Positions 10,901-26,700 of a DNA stretch of 64,000 nucleotides are shown piece by piece. The stretch is taken from the NCBI RefSeq assembly GCF_048773025.1, contig NC_133541.1:152488201-152552200 (forward strand), given 5' to 3'. Position 1 is the stretch's first letter, and each line of letters opens with the position of its first letter. The notes below the pieces were generated by a model. That model was not told where the DNA came from. It searched no databases and saw nothing but the letters and a program-made list of their open reading frames with translations. Source of the DNA: Camelus bactrianus. Its lineage: Eukaryota; Chordata; Mammalia; Artiodactyla; Camelidae. The position numbers were made by a program, and so were the translations under genes.

Positions 10901-11875
10901 TTACTTACTGAGTTGTGAGCATGTGGATTACCGATCTTTCAACCACCATAATAGGCATATTGTCACCTAGAAGCATTTACTCAGATTTCGCAGCTTTTCC
11001 TAAAACCAGTTTCGGGAATGAGTCATATTTTGTGGAAAAATTCTCTTGTAGGGAGTTCTTCCCGATAGATATGTAATTTACATAGCTTAACTGATTGTGT
11101 CATTCCGTCTTCCGAACACGTTAAATACAACACGGATTCGAAAAACATTCATTACTGAGTTGTGAGCATGTGGATAACCGAACTTTCAGTCTCCATTCAA
11201 GGCATATAATCACCTAGAAATATTTATTTTGAGTTCGCATATTTTTTCTATTGCCAGTATCAAAAATCAGGCAGTTTCCACAGAAATATCCTTGTGGAGG
11301 AAGTTATACACAATAGACATGTAATTTACATAGTTGCCCTCACCGTGAATATCCGTGTTCTGAACACACTACATGCATGACGGATTCGTCAAACATTTAT
11401 TTCTGAGTTGTGAACATGTGGATTACTGAACTTTCATCCACCATAGAAGGCATATATACACATAGGAACACTTACTCTGGTGTCGCAGGATTTTCCTAAT
11501 GCCACATCCGAAAATGAGGTAGATTTCACAGAAAAATCCTCTTGGAGCGATTTATAACCAATAGACATGTAATTTACACAGTTTCCCTCACCATGACGTT
11601 TCGTGTTCAGAACAGGCTTTATGTATCACAGACTCGACAAAGAATCATTACTGAGTTCTGAGAATGTGTGTTAATGAACTTTCATCCACCATACATGGCA
11701 TTTTACACCTAGAAACATTTAGACTGTCTGCGCAAATTTTCCCTAATGTCAGATTCGAAAATCAGGCTGTTTTCACAGAAAAATACTCTTGGAGCGAGTT
11801 CTACCCAATAGACATGTAATATAATTTGTTTCCCTCACCATGACATTCGGTGTTCCTAAAATGCTACACGCATTA
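7921..11875 (+). repeat. HOR unit 3, 16-mer
   Basis: 3955 bp, type B. Markers are M3 CCTAACGCCAG, M14 ATATCCTTG and M16 GAAAATCAGG; unit 6 has the same set. A private change in M14 (CAGTCTCCATTC) is not in unit 6. Confidence 0.95.
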
Positions 11876-14800
11876 CGGATTCGACAAACAATGGTTACTG
11901 AGCTGTGAGCATGTGGATTACGGAACTTTCATTCACCATAAAAGGAATCCTTACACATAGAATTATTTACCTTGATTTTGCAGCTTATTCTTATCGCCAG
12001 GTTAGAAAATGAGAAATATTGTACAGAAAAATCCTCTTTCAGTGAGTTCTACACACGAGACATATAAATTACATTGTTTTCCAGAACGTGACATCCGTGT
12101 TCCCAACACAATACAAGCATCACGGATTCAACAAAAATTCATTACTGAGATGTGAGCATGTGTATTAAAAACTTTCATTCACCATGCATGGCATATTTAT
12201 TCCTAGAAATATTTACTCAGAATTCGCAGGATTTTCATGATGCCTGTTTCAGAAAACATGAAGTTTTTGCAGTAAAATCCTCTTGGTGCGAGTTCTACCA
12301 AATAGAAATTTAATTTACACAGTTTCCCTAACCATGATATTCTGTGTTTCGAACACGCTACATGCATGACGGATGGCACAAACATTCTTTAATGAGTTGT
12401 GAGCATGTGGAGTACCGAACTTTCATCCACCATAAAAGGCATATTGTCACCTAGAAGCATTGACTCAGATTTCGCAGCTTTTCCTAACGCCAGTTTTGGA
12501 TATGAGGAATTTTTCACAGATAAATGGTCTTATAGCGAGTTCTAGCCGACAGATATGTAATTTCCATAGCTTACCTGACCGTGTCATTCCATCTTCCAAA
12601 CACATTAATTGCATCACAGACTTGAAAAACATTCATTACTGAGTTGTGAGCATGTGGATTACCGAAATCTCATTCACCATTAAAGGCATATGTGCACCTA
12701 CAGAATTTACTCTGATTTTGCAGATTTTTCTAATGCCAGTTTAAAAATGAGGCAGATGGCTCAGTAAAATACACTTTGAGCTTGATGTACCCACTAGACT
12801 TCTAGTTTACATAGTCTTCTCACCATGATATTCTGTGTTCCGAACACATTACATGCATCACGGATTCGAGAAAACATTCATTACTGAGTTGTGAGCACGA
12901 GGATTAATGAACATTCATCACCAAAATGGTCATATTGACACCGCAGAAATTTTACTCTTATTTCCCAGCTTTTTCCTAACACCAGTTTTGAAATTGAGGT
13001 AGATTTCACAGAAAAATTCTCTCGGAGCGAGTTCTTCCCAATCGACATTGAATTTACATAGTTTCCTCACCGTGATATTCCACGTTCCGAACCTGTTACA
13101 TGCATCAAGGATACGACAAACATTCATTACTGAGGTGAGAACATGTGGATTACCAAAGTTTCAACCCCATACAGAGCATATTTACACCAAGGAACATTTA
13201 CCCTGATTTCACAGAATTTTCCAAAAGCCAGTTTCGGAAATGAGGCATATTTTGCAGAAAAATGCTCTTTTATCGAGTTCTACCCGATAGACATGTAATT
13301 TACATAGTTTACCTGAACGTGACATTCTGTGCTCCGAACACATTACATGCATCACGGATTCGACAAACAGTTATTACTGATTTGTGAGCATGTGGATTAC
13401 CGAGCTTTCATTCACCATTCAAGGAATATTAACACTTAGAATTATTTACTCTGAGTTCCCAGCTATTTTCTAATGCCAGTTTTGAAAAACAGGCAGTTTT
13501 CACAGAAAAACCGTCTTACATCGAGTTCTATCCAACAGAAATATAATTGACATAGATTCCCTCACCGTGTAATTCCATGTTCCGTATATGCTACATGCAT
13601 CACGGATTCGACACATATTCACTGCTTAGTTGTTAGCATGTGGATTACGGAACTTTCACCTACTATGAAAGGCATATTTACACCGAGAAGCATTTAATCT
13701 TATTTCGCAGCATTTTCTTAACTCCAGCTTAGAAAATGAGGCATGTTGCGCAGAAAAATACTCTTTGAATGTGTTGTATCCACTAGACCTTTCATTCAAA
13801 TTGTTTCACTCACCGTGACTTTCCATGTTCTGAACACGATACATGCATCACGGATTCGAAAAACATTTTTAATGAGTTGTGAGCATTTTTCATGAATTAC
13901 CGAACTTTCACCCACCATACAAGGCATATTTACACCTAGATATATTTATTCTCAGTTTGCAGGTTATTCATAAAGCCAGATTCCAAATTCAGGCAGTTTT
14001 CTCAAAACAATCTTCTTGGAGCTAGTTTTAACCAATAGACATGTCATTTACATTTCTTCCTCCACCGTGACATTCCGTGTTATGATCACGCTACATGCAA
14101 CACGGATTGGAAAAACATTCATGACTGAGTTGTGTGCATGTGGATTACTGAACTTTCATCCCCATACATGGCAGAGTTACACCTAGAAAGTTTTTCTCTG
14201 ATTTCCCAGCTTTTTCCTAACAGCAGTTTCGAAAATGAGGTAGATATCCCACAAAAATTCTCTTGGAGCGTGTTCTACCCAATTGGCAACTAATTTACAT
14301 AGTTTCCTCAGCGTGATATTCCGTGTTCCGAACACGTTACATGCATCACGGATACGACAAACAGGCATAACAGAGGTGAGAACATGTGGATTAACAAACT
14401 TTCAACACCCTACAGGGCATATTTACACCAAGAAACATTTACTCTGAGTTCACAGTTTTTTCCTAATGACAGTTTTGAAAATGAGGGAGATTTCGCAGAG
14501 AAATGCCTTGCAGCGAGTTCTACCCAATAGAAATGTAATTTACATAATTCCCCTCACCGTGACATTCCGTGTTCCGAACATTCTACAAGCATCAAGGATT
14601 TCACAAGCATTCATTACTGAGATGTGACTATGTGTATTGCGATCTTTCATCCACCATGCAAGGCATATTTATACCTAGAAAGTTTTACCAGATTTTGCAG
14701 AAATTTCCTAATGTCAGTTTCAAAAATCATGAAGATTTCGCAGAAAAATTCTCTTGGGGCGAGTGCTATCAAATAGTATTTTAATTTACATAGTTTCCCT

Positions 14801-15830
14801 CACCATGATATTGCATGTTCTGAGTAAGCTACATGCATGACGGATTTGAAAAACATTACTTACTGAGTTGTGAGCATGTGGATTACCGATCTTTCAACCA
14901 CCATAATAGGCATATTGTCACCTAGAAGCATTTACTCAGATTTCGCAGCTTTTCCTAAAACCAGTTTCGGGAATGAGTCATATTTTGTGGAAAAATTCTC
15001 TTGTAGGGAGTTCTTCCCGATAGATATGTAATTTACATAGCTTAACTGATTGTGTCATTCCGTCTTCCGAACACGTTAAATACAACACGGATTCGAAAAA
15101 CATTCATTACTGAGTTGTGAGCATGTGGATAACCGAACTTTCAGTCACCATTCAAGGCATATAATCACCTAGAAATATTTATTTTGAGTTCGCATATTTT
15201 TTCTATTGCCAGTATCAAAAATCAGGCAGTTTCCACAGAAATATGCTTGTGGAGGAAGTTATACACAATAGACATGTAATTTACATAGTTGCCCTCACCG
15301 TGAATATCCGTGTTCTGAACACACTACATGCATGACGGATTCGTCAAACATTTATTTCTGAGTTGTGAACATGTGGATTACTGAACTTTCATCCACCATA
15401 GAAGGCATATATACACATAGGAACACTTACTCTGGTGTCGCAGGATTTTCCTAATGCCACATCCGAAAATGAGGTAGATTTCACAGAAAAATCCTCTTGG
15501 AGCGATTTATAACCAATAGACATGTAATTTACACAGTTTCCCTCACCATGACGTTTCGTGTTCAGAACAGGCTTTATGTATCACAGACTCGACAAAGAAT
15601 CATTACTGAGTTCTGAGAATGTGTGTTAATGAACTTTCATCCACCATACATGGCATTTTACACCTAGAAACATTTAGACTGTCTGCGCAAATTTTCCCTA
15701 ATGTCAGATTCGAAAGTCAGGCTGTTTTCACAGAAAAATACTCTTGGAGCGAGTTCTACCCAATAGACATGTAATATAATTTGTTTCCCTCACCATGACA
15801 TTCGGTGTTCCTAAAATGCTACACGCATTA
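11876..15830 (+). repeat. HOR unit 4, 16-mer
   Basis: 3955 bp, type B. M13 begins CGGATTTGAAAAACATTAC, a state otherwise seen only in unit 7. M14 has ATATGCTTG and M16 GAAAGTCAGG. A private TTGCATGTTC lies at the end of M12. Confidence 0.95.
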
Positions 15831-18800
15831 CGGATTCGACAAACAATGGTTACTGAGCTGTGAGCATGTGGATTACGGAACTTTCATTCACCATAAAAGG
15901 AATCCTTACACATAGAATTATTTACCTTGATTTTGCAGCTTATTCTTATCGCCAGGTTAGAAAATGAGAAATATTGTACAGAAAAATCCTCTTTCAGTGA
16001 GTTCTACACACGAGACATATAAATTACATTGTTTTCCAGAACGTGACATCCGTGTTCCCAACACAATACAAGCATCACGGATTCAACAAAAATTCATTAC
16101 TGAGATGTGAGCATGTGTATTAAAAACTTTCATTCACCATGCATGGCATATTTATTCCTAGAAATATTTACTCAGAATTCGCAGGATTTTCATGATGCCT
16201 GTTTCAGAAAACATGAAGTTTTTGCAGTAAAATCCTCTTGGTGCGAGTTCTACCAAATAGAAATTTAATTTACACAGTTTCCCTAACCATGATATTCTGT
16301 GTTTCGAACACGCTACATGCATGACGGATGGCACAAACATTCTTTAATGAGTTGTGAGCATGTGGAGTACCGAACTTTCATCCACCATAAAAGGCATATT
16401 GTCACCTAGAAGCATTGACTCAGATTTCGCAGCTTTTCCTAAAGCCAGTTTTGGATATGAGGAATTTTTCACAGATAAATGGTCTTATAGCGAGTTCTAG
16501 CCGACAGATATGTAATTTCCATAGCTTACCTGACCGTGTCATTCCATCTTCCAAACACATTAATTGCATCACAGACTTGAAAAACATTCATTACTGAGTT
16601 GTGAGCATGTGGATTACCGAAATCTCATTCACCATTAAAGGCATATGTGCACCTACAGAATTTACTCTGATTTTGCAGATTTTTCTAATGCCAGTTTAAA
16701 AATGAGGCAGATGGCTCAGTAAAATACACTTTGAGCTTGATGTACCCACTAGACTTCTAGTTTACATAGTCTTCTCACCATGATATTCTGTGTTCCGAAC
16801 ACATTACATGCATCACGGATTCGAGAAAACATTCATTACTGAGTTGTGAGCACGAGGATTAATGAACATTCATCACCAAAATGGTCATATTGACACCGCA
16901 GAAATTTTACTCTTATTTCCCAGCTTTTTCCTAACACCAGTTTTGAAATTGAGGTAGATTTCACAGAAAAATTCTCTCGGAGCGAGTTCTTCCCAATCGA
17001 CATTGAATTTACATAGTTTCCTCACCGTGATATTCCACGTTCCGAACCTGTTACATGCATCAAGGATACGACAAACATTCATTACTGAGGTGAGAACATG
17101 TGGATTACCAAAGTTTCAACCCCATACAGAGCATATTTACACCAAGGAACATTTACCCTGATTTCACAGAATTTTCCAAAAGCCAGTTTCGGAAATGAGG
17201 CATATTTTGCAGAAAAATGCTCTTTTATCGAGTTCTACCCGATAGACATGTAATTTACATAGTTTACCTGAACGTGACATTCTGTGCTCCGAACACATTA
17301 CATGCATCACGGATTCGACAAACAGTTATTACTGATTTGTGAGCATGTGGATTACCGAGCTTTCATTCACCATTCAAGGAATATTAACACTTAGAATTAT
17401 TTACTCTGAGTTCCCAGCTATTTTCTAATGCCAGTTTTGAAAAACAGGCAGTTTTCACAGAAAAACCGTCTTACATCGAGTTCTATCCAACAGAAATATA
17501 ATTGACATAGATTCCCTCACCGTGTAATTCCATGTTCCGTATATGCTACATGCATCACGGATTCGACACATATTCACTGCTTAGTTGTTAGCATGTGGAT
17601 TACGGAACTTTCACCTACTATGAAAGGCATATTTACACCGAGAAGCATTTAATCTTATTTCGCAGCATTTTCTTAACTCCAGCTTAGAAAATGAGGCATG
17701 TTGCGCAGAAAAATACTCTTTGAATGTGTTGTATCCACTAGACCTTTCATTCAAATTGTTTCACTCACCGTGACTTTCCATGTTCTGAACACGATACATG
17801 CATCACGGATTCGAAAAACATTTTTAATGAGTTGTGAGCATTTTTCATGAATTACCGAACTTTCACCCACCATACAAGGCATATTTACACCTAGATATAT
17901 TTATTCTCAGTTTGCAGGTTATTCATAAAGCCAGATTCCAAATTCAGGCAGTTTTCTCAAAACAATCTTCTTGGAGCTAGTTTTAACCAATAGACATGTC
18001 ATTTACATTTCTTCCTCCACCGTGACATTCCGTGTTATGATCACGCTACATGCAACACGGATTGGAAAAACATTCATGACTGAGTTGTGTGCATGTGGAT
18101 TACTGAACTTTCATCCCCATACATGGCAGAGTTACACCTAGAAAGTTTTTCTCTGATTTCCCAGCTTTTTCCTAACAGCAGTTTCGAAAATGAGGTAGAT
18201 ATCCCACAAAAATTCTCTTGGAGCGTGTTCTACCCAATTGGCAACTAATTTACATAGTTTCCTCAGCGTGATATTCCGTGTTCCGAACACGTTACATGCA
18301 TCACGGATACGACAAACAGGCATAACAGAGGTGAGAACATGTGGATTAACAAACTTTCAACACCCTACAGGGCATATTTACACCAAGAAACATTTACTCT
18401 GAGTTCACAGTTTTTTCCTAATGACAGTTTTGAAAATGAGGGAGATTTCGCAGAGAAATGCCTTGCAGCGAGTTCTACCCAATAGAAATGTAATTTACAT
18501 AATTCCCCTCACCGTGACATTCCGTGTTCCGAACATTCTACAAGCATCAAGGATTTCACAAGCATTCATTACTGAGATGTGACTATGTGTATTGCGATCT
18601 TTCATCCACCATGCAAGGCATATTTATACCTAGAAAGTTTTACCAGATTTTGCAGAAATTTCCTAATGTCAGTTTCAAAAATCATGAAGATTTCGCAGAA
18701 AAATTCTCTTGGGGCGAGTGCTATCAAATAGTATTTTAATTTACATAGTTTCCCTCACCATGATATTGCGTGTTCTGAGTAAGCTACATGCATGACGGAT

Positions 18801-19785
18801 TTGACAAACATTACTTACTGAGTTGTGAGCATGTGGATTACCGATCTTTCAACCACCATAATAGGCATATTGTCACCTAGAAGCATTTACTCAGATTTCG
18901 CAGCTTTTCCTAAAACCAGTTTCGGGAATGAGTCATATTTTGTGGAAAAATTCTCTTGTAGGGAGTTCTTCCCGATAGATATGTAATTTACATAGCTTAA
19001 CTGATTGTGTCATTCCGTCTTCCGAACACGTTAAATACAACACGGATTCGAAAAACATTCATTACTGAGTTGTGAGCATGTGGATAACCGAACTTTCAGT
19101 CACCATTCAAGGCATATAATCACCTAGAAATATTTATTTTGAGTTCGCATATTTTTTCTATTGCCAGTATCAAAAATCAGGCAGTTTCCACAGAAATATG
19201 CTTGTGGAGGAAGTTATACACAATAGACATGTAATTTACATAGTTGCCCTCACCGTGAATATCCGTGTTCTGAACACACTACATGCATGACGGATTCGTC
19301 AAACATTTATTTCTGAGTTGTGAACATGTGGATTACTGAACTTTCATCCACCATAGAAGGCATATATACACATAGGAACACTTACTCTGGTGTCGCAGGA
19401 TTTTCCTAATGCCACATCCGAAAATGAGGTAGATTTCACAGAAAAATCCTCTTGGAGCGATTTATAACCAATAGACATGTAATTTACACAGTTTCCCTCA
19501 CCATGACGTTTCGTGTTCAGAACAGGCTTTATGTATCACAGACTCGACAAAGAATCATTACTGAGTTCTGAGAATGTGTGTTAATGAACTTTCATCCACC
19601 ATACATGGCATTTTACACCTAGAAACATTTAGACTGTCTGCGCAAATTTTCCCTAATGTCAGATTCGAAAGTCAGGCTGTTTTCACAGAAAAATACTCTT
19701 GGAGCGAGTTCTACCCAATAGACATGTAATATAATTTGTTTCCCTCACCATGACATTCGGTGTTCCTAAAATGCTACACGCATTA
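15831..19785 (+). repeat. HOR unit 5, 16-mer
   Basis: 3955 bp, type B. Carries the unit 2 marker set (M3 CCTAAAGCCAG, M14 ATATGCTTG, M16 GAAAGTCAGG) and starts the second copy of the three-unit block. Confidence 0.95.
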
Positions 19786-22700
19786 CGGATTCGACAAACA
19801 ATGGTTACTGAGCTGTGAGCATGTGGATTACGGAACTTTCATTCACCATAAAAGGAATCCTTACACATAGAATTATTTACCTTGATTTTGCAGCTTATTC
19901 TTATCGCCAGGTTAGAAAATGAGAAATATTGTACAGAAAAATCCTCTTTCAGTGAGTTCTACACACGAGACATATAAATTACATTGTTTTCCAGAACGTG
20001 ACATCCGTGTTCCCAACACAATACAAGCATCACGGATTCAACAAAAATTCATTACTGAGATGTGAGCATGTGTATTAAAAACTTTCATTCACCATGCATG
20101 GCATATTTATTCCTAGAAATATTTACTCAGAATTCGCAGGATTTTCATGATGCCTGTTTCAGAAAACATGAAGTTTTTGCAGTAAAATCCTCTTGGTGCG
20201 AGTTCTACCAAATAGAAATTTAATTTACACAGTTTCCCTAACCATGATATTCTGTGTTTCGAACACGCTACATGCATGACGGATGGCACAAACATTCTTT
20301 AATGAGTTGTGAGCATGTGGAGTACCGAACTTTCATCCACCATAAAAGGCATATTGTCACCTAGAAGCATTGACTCAGATTTCGCAGCTTTTCCTAACGC
20401 CAGTTTTGGATATGAGGAATTTTTCACAGATAAATGGTCTTATAGCGAGTTCTAGCCGACAGATATGTAATTTCCATAGCTTACCTGACCGTGTCATTCC
20501 ATCTTCCAAACACATTAATTGCATCACAGACTTGAAAAACATTCATTACTGAGTTGTGAGCATGTGGATTACCGAAATCTCATTCACCATTAAAGGCATA
20601 TGTGCACCTACAGAATTTACTCTGATTTTGCAGATTTTTCTAATGCCAGTTTAAAAATGAGGCAGATGGCTCAGTAAAATACACTTTGAGCTTGATGTAC
20701 CCACTAGACTTCTAGTTTACATAGTCTTCTCACCATGATATTCTGTGTTCCGAACACATTACATGCATCACGGATTCGAGAAAACATTCATTACTGAGTT
20801 GTGAGCACGAGGATTAATGAACATTCATCACCAAAATGGTCATATTGACACCGCAGAAATTTTACTCTTATTTCCCAGCTTTTTCCTAACACCAGTTTTG
20901 AAATTGAGGTAGATTTCACAGAAAAATTCTCTCGGAGCGAGTTCTTCCCAATCGACATTGAATTTACATAGTTTCCTCACCGTGATATTCCACGTTCCGA
21001 ACCTGTTACATGCATCAAGGATACGACAAACATTCATTACTGAGGTGAGAACATGTGGATTACCAAAGTTTCAACCCCATACAGAGCATATTTACACCAA
21101 GGAACATTTACCCTGATTTCACAGAATTTTCCAAAAGCCAGTTTCGGAAATGAGGCATATTTTGCAGAAAAATGCTCTTTTATCGAGTTCTACCCGATAG
21201 ACATGTAATTTACATAGTTTACCTGAACGTGACATTCTGTGCTCCGAACACATTACATGCATCACGGATTCGACAAACAGTTATTACTGATTTGTGAGCA
21301 TGTGGATTACCGAGCTTTCATTCACCATTCAAGGAATATTAACACTTAGAATTATTTACTCTGAGTTCCCAGCTATTTTCTAATGCCAGTTTTGAAAAAC
21401 AGGCAGTTTTCACAGAAAAACCGTCTTACATCGAGTTCTATCCAACAGAAATATAATTGACATAGATTCCCTCACCGTGTAATTCCATGTTCCGTATATG
21501 CTACATGCATCACGGATTCGACACATATTCACTGCTTAGTTGTTAGCATGTGGATTACGGAACTTTCACCTACTATGAAAGGCATATTTACACCGAGAAG
21601 CATTTAATCTTATTTCGCAGCATTTTCTTAACTCCAGCTTAGAAAATGAGGCATGTTGCGCAGAAAAATACTCTTTGAATGTGTTGTATCCACTAGACCT
21701 TTCATTCAAATTGTTTCACTCACCGTGACTTTCCATGTTCTGAACACGATACATGCATCACGGATTCGAAAAACATTTTTAATGAGTTGTGAGCATTTTT
21801 CATGAATTACCGAACTTTCACCCACCATACAAGGCATATTTACACCTAGATATATTTATTCTCAGTTTGCAGGTTATTCATAAAGCCAGATTCCAAATTC
21901 AGGCAGTTTTCTCAAAACAATCTTCTTGGAGCTAGTTTTAACCAATAGACATGTCATTTACATTTCTTCCTCCACCGTGACATTCCGTGTTATGATCACG
22001 CTACATGCAACACGGATTGGAAAAACATTCATGACTGAGTTGTGTGCATGTGGATTACTGAACTTTCATCCCCATACATGGCAGAGTTACACCTAGAAAG
22101 TTTTTCTCTGATTTCCCAGCTTTTTCCTAACAGCAGTTTCGAAAATGAGGTAGATATCCCACAAAAATTCTCTTGGAGCGTGTTCTACCCAATTGGCAAC
22201 TAATTTACATAGTTTCCTCAGCGTGATATTCCGTGTTCCGAACACGTTACATGCATCACGGATACGACAAACAGGCATAACAGAGGTGAGAACATGTGGA
22301 TTAACAAACTTTCAACACCCTACAGGGCATATTTACACCAAGAAACATTTACTCTGAGTTCACAGTTTTTTCCTAATGACAGTTTTGAAAATGAGGGAGA
22401 TTTCGCAGAGAAATGCCTTGCAGCGAGTTCTACCCAATAGAAATGTAATTTACATAATTCCCCTCACCGTGACATTCCGTGTTCCGAACATTCTACAAGC
22501 ATCAAGGATTTCACAAGCATTCATTACTGAGATGTGACTATGTGTATTGCGATCTTTCATCCACCATGCAAGGCATATTTATACCTAGAAAGTTTTACCA
22601 GATTTTGCAGAAATTTCCTAATGTCAGTTTCAAAAATCATGAAGATTTCGCAGAAAAATTCTCTTGGGGCGAGTGCTATCAAATAGTATTTTAATTTACA

Positions 22701-23740
22701 TAGTTTCCCTCACCATGATATTGCGTGTTCTGAGTAAGCTACATGCATGACGGATTTGACAAACATTACTTACTGAGTTGTGAGCATGTGGATTACCGAT
22801 CTTTCAACCACCATAATAGGCATATTGTCACCTAGAAGCATTTACTCAGATTTCGCAGCTTTTCCTAAAACCAGTTTCGGGAATGAGTCATATTTTGTGG
22901 AAAAATTCTCTTGTAGGGAGTTCTTCCCGATAGATATGTAATTTACATAGCTTAACTGATTGTGTCATTCCGTCTTCCGAACACGTTAAATACAACACGG
23001 ATTCGAAAAACATTCATTACTGAGTTGTGAGCATGTGGATAACCGAACTTTCAGTCACCATTCAAGGCATATAATCACCTAGAAATATTTATTTTGAGTT
23101 CGCATATTTTTTCTATTGCCAGTATCAAAAATCAGGCAGTTTCCACAGAAATATCCTTGTGGAGGAAGTTATACACAATAGACATGTAATTTACATAGTT
23201 GCCCTCACCGTGAATATCCGTGTTCTGAACACACTACATGCATGACGGATTCGTCAAACATTTATTTCTGAGTTGTGAACATGTGGATTACTGAACTTTC
23301 ATCCACCATAGAAGGCATATATACACATAGGAACACTTACTCTGGTGTCGCAGGATTTTCCTAATGCCACATCCGAAAATGAGGTAGATTTCACAGAAAA
23401 ATCCTCTTGGAGCGATTTATAACCAATAGACATGTAATTTACACAGTTTCCCTCACCATGACGTTTCGTGTTCAGAACAGGCTTTATGTATCACAGACTC
23501 GACAAAGAATCATTACTGAGTTCTGAGAATGTGTGTTAATGAACTTTCATCCACCATACATGGCATTTTACACCTAGAAACATTTAGACTGTCTGCGCAA
23601 ATTTTCCCTAATGTCAGATTCGAAAATCAGGCTGTTTTCACAGAAAAATACTCTTGGAGCGAGTTCTACCCAATAGACATGTAATATAATTTGTTTCCCT
23701 CACCATGACATTCGGTGTTCCTAAAATGCTACACGCATTA
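19786..23740 (+). repeat. HOR unit 6, 16-mer
   Basis: 3955 bp, type B. Carries the unit 3 marker set (M3 CCTAACGCCAG, M14 ATATCCTTG, M16 GAAAATCAGG). Confidence 0.95.
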
Positions 23741-26700
23741 CGGATTCGACAAACAATGGTTACTGAGCTGTGAGCATGTGGATTACGGAACTTTCATTCA
23801 CCATAAAAGGAATCCTTACACATAGAATTATTTACCTTGATTTTGCAGCTTATTCTTATCGCCAGGTTAGAAAATGAGAAATATTGTACAGAAAAATCCT
23901 CTTTCAGTGAGTTCTACACACGAGACATATAAATTACATTGTTTTCCAGAACGTGACATCCGTGTTCCCAACACAATACAAGCATCACGGATTCAACAAA
24001 AATTCATTACTGAGATGTGAGCATGTGTATTAAAAACTTTCATTCACCATGCATGGCATATTTATTCCTAGAAATATTTACTCAGAATTCGCAGGATTTT
24101 CATGATGCCTGTTTCAGAAAACATGAAGTTTTTGCAGTAAAATCCTCTTGGTGCGAGTTCTACCAAATAGAAATTTAATTTACACAGTTTCCCTAACCAT
24201 GATATTCTGTGTTTCGAACACGCTACATGCATGACGGATGGCACAAACATTCTTTAATGAGTTGTGAGCATGTGGAGTACCGAACTTTCATCCACCATAA
24301 AAGGCATATTGTCACCTAGAAGCATTGACTCAGATTTCGCAGCTTTTCCTAACGCCAGTTTTGGATATGAGGAATTTTTCACAGATAAATGGTCTTATAG
24401 CGAGTTCTAGCCGACAGATATGTAATTTCCATAGCTTACCTGACCGTGTCATTCCATCTTCCAAACACATTAATTGCATCACAGACTTGAAAAACATTCA
24501 TTACTGAGTTGTGAGCATGTGGATTACCGAAATCTCATTCACCATTAAAGGCATATGTGCACCTACAGAATTTACTCTGATTTTGCAGATTTTTCTAATG
24601 CCAGTTTAAAAATGAGGCAGATGGCTCAGTAAAATACACTTTGAGCTTGATGTACCCACTAGACTTCTAGTTTACATAGTCTTCTCACCATGATATTCTG
24701 TGTTCCGAACACATTACATGCATCACGGATTCGAGAAAACATTCATTACTGAGTTGTGAGCACGAGGATTAATGAACATTCATCACCAAAATGGTCATAT
24801 TGACACCGCAGAAATTTTACTCTTATTTCCCAGCTTTTTCCTAACACCAGTTTTGAAATTGAGGTAGATATCACAGAAAAATTCTCTCGGAGCGAGTTCT
24901 TCCCAATCGACATTGAATTTACATAGTTTCCTCACCGTGATATTCCACGTTCCGAACCTGTTACATGCATCAAGGATACGACAAACATTCATTACTGAGG
25001 TGAGAACATGTGGATTACCAAAGTTTCAACCCCATACAGGGCATATTTACACCAAGGAACATTTACCCTGATTTCACAGAATTTTCCAAAAGCCAGTTTC
25101 GGAAATGAGGCATATTTTGCAGAAAAATGCTCTTTTATCGAGTTCTACCCGATAGACATGTAATTTACATAGTTTACCTGAACGTGACATTCTGTGCTCC
25201 GAACACATTACATGCATCACGGATTCGACAAACAGTTATTACTGATTTGTGAGCATGTGGATTACCGAGCTTTCATTCACCATTCAAGGAATATTAACAC
25301 TTAGAATTATTTACTCTGAGTTCCCAGCTATTTTCTAATGCCAGTTTTGAAAAACAGGCAGTTTTCACAGAAAAACCGTCTTACATCGAGTTCTATCCAA
25401 CAGAAATGTAATTGACATAGATTCCCTCACCGTGTAATTCCATGTTCCGTATATGCTACATGCATCACGGATTCGACACATATTCACTGCTGAGTTTTTA
25501 GCATGTGGATTACGGAACTTTCACCTACTATGAAAGGCATATTTACACCGAGAAGCATTTAATCTTATTTCACAGCCTTTTCTTAACTCCAGTTTAGAAA
25601 ATGAGGCATGTTGCGCAGAAAAATACTCTTTGAGTGTGTTGTATCCACTAGACCTTTCATTCAAATTGTTTCACTCACCGTGACTTTCCATGTTCTGAAC
25701 ACGATACATGCATCACGGATTCGAAAAACATTTTTAATGAGTTGTGAGCATTTTTCATGAATTACCGAACTTTCACCCACCATACAAGGCATATTTACAC
25801 CTAGATATATTTATTATCACTTTGCAGGTTATTCATAAAGCCAGATTCCAAAATCAGGCAGTTTTCTCAAAACAATCTTCTTGGAGCGAGTTCTAGCCAA
25901 TAGACATGTCATTTACATTTCTTCCTCCACCGTGACATTCCGTGTTATGAACACGCTACATGCAACACGGATTCGAGAAACATTCATGACTGAGTTGTGA
26001 GCATGTGGATTACTGAACTTTCATCCCCATACATGGCAGAGTTACACCTAGAAAGTTTTTGTCTGATTTCCCAGCTTTTTCCTAACAGCAGTTTCGAAAA
26101 TGAGGTAGATATCCCACAAAAATTCTCTTGGAGCGTGTTCTACCCAATTGGCAACTAATTTACATAGTTTCCTCAGCGTGATATTCCGTGTTCCGAACAC
26201 GTTACATGCATCACGGATATGACAAACAGGCATTACAGAGGTGAGAACATGTGGATTAACAATCTTTCAACACCCTACATGGCATATTTACACCAAGAAA
26301 CATTTACTCTGAGTTCACAGTATTTTCCTAATGACAGTTTTGAAAATGAGGGAGATTTCGCAGAGAAATGCCTTGCAGCGAATTCTACCCAATAGAAATG
26401 TAATTTACATTATTCCCCTCACCGTGACATTCCGTGTTCCGAACATTCTACAAGCATCAAGGATTTCACAAGCATTCATTACTGAGATGTGACTATGTGT
26501 ATTGCGATCTTTCATCCACCATGCAAGGCATATTTATACCTAGAAAGTTTTACCAGATTTTGCAGAAATTTCCTAATGTCAGTTTCAAAAATCATGAAGA
26601 TTTCGCAGAAAAATTCTCTTGGGGCGAGTGCTATCAAATAGTATTTTAATTTACATAGTTTCCCTCACCATGATATTGCGTGTTCTGAGTAAGCTACATG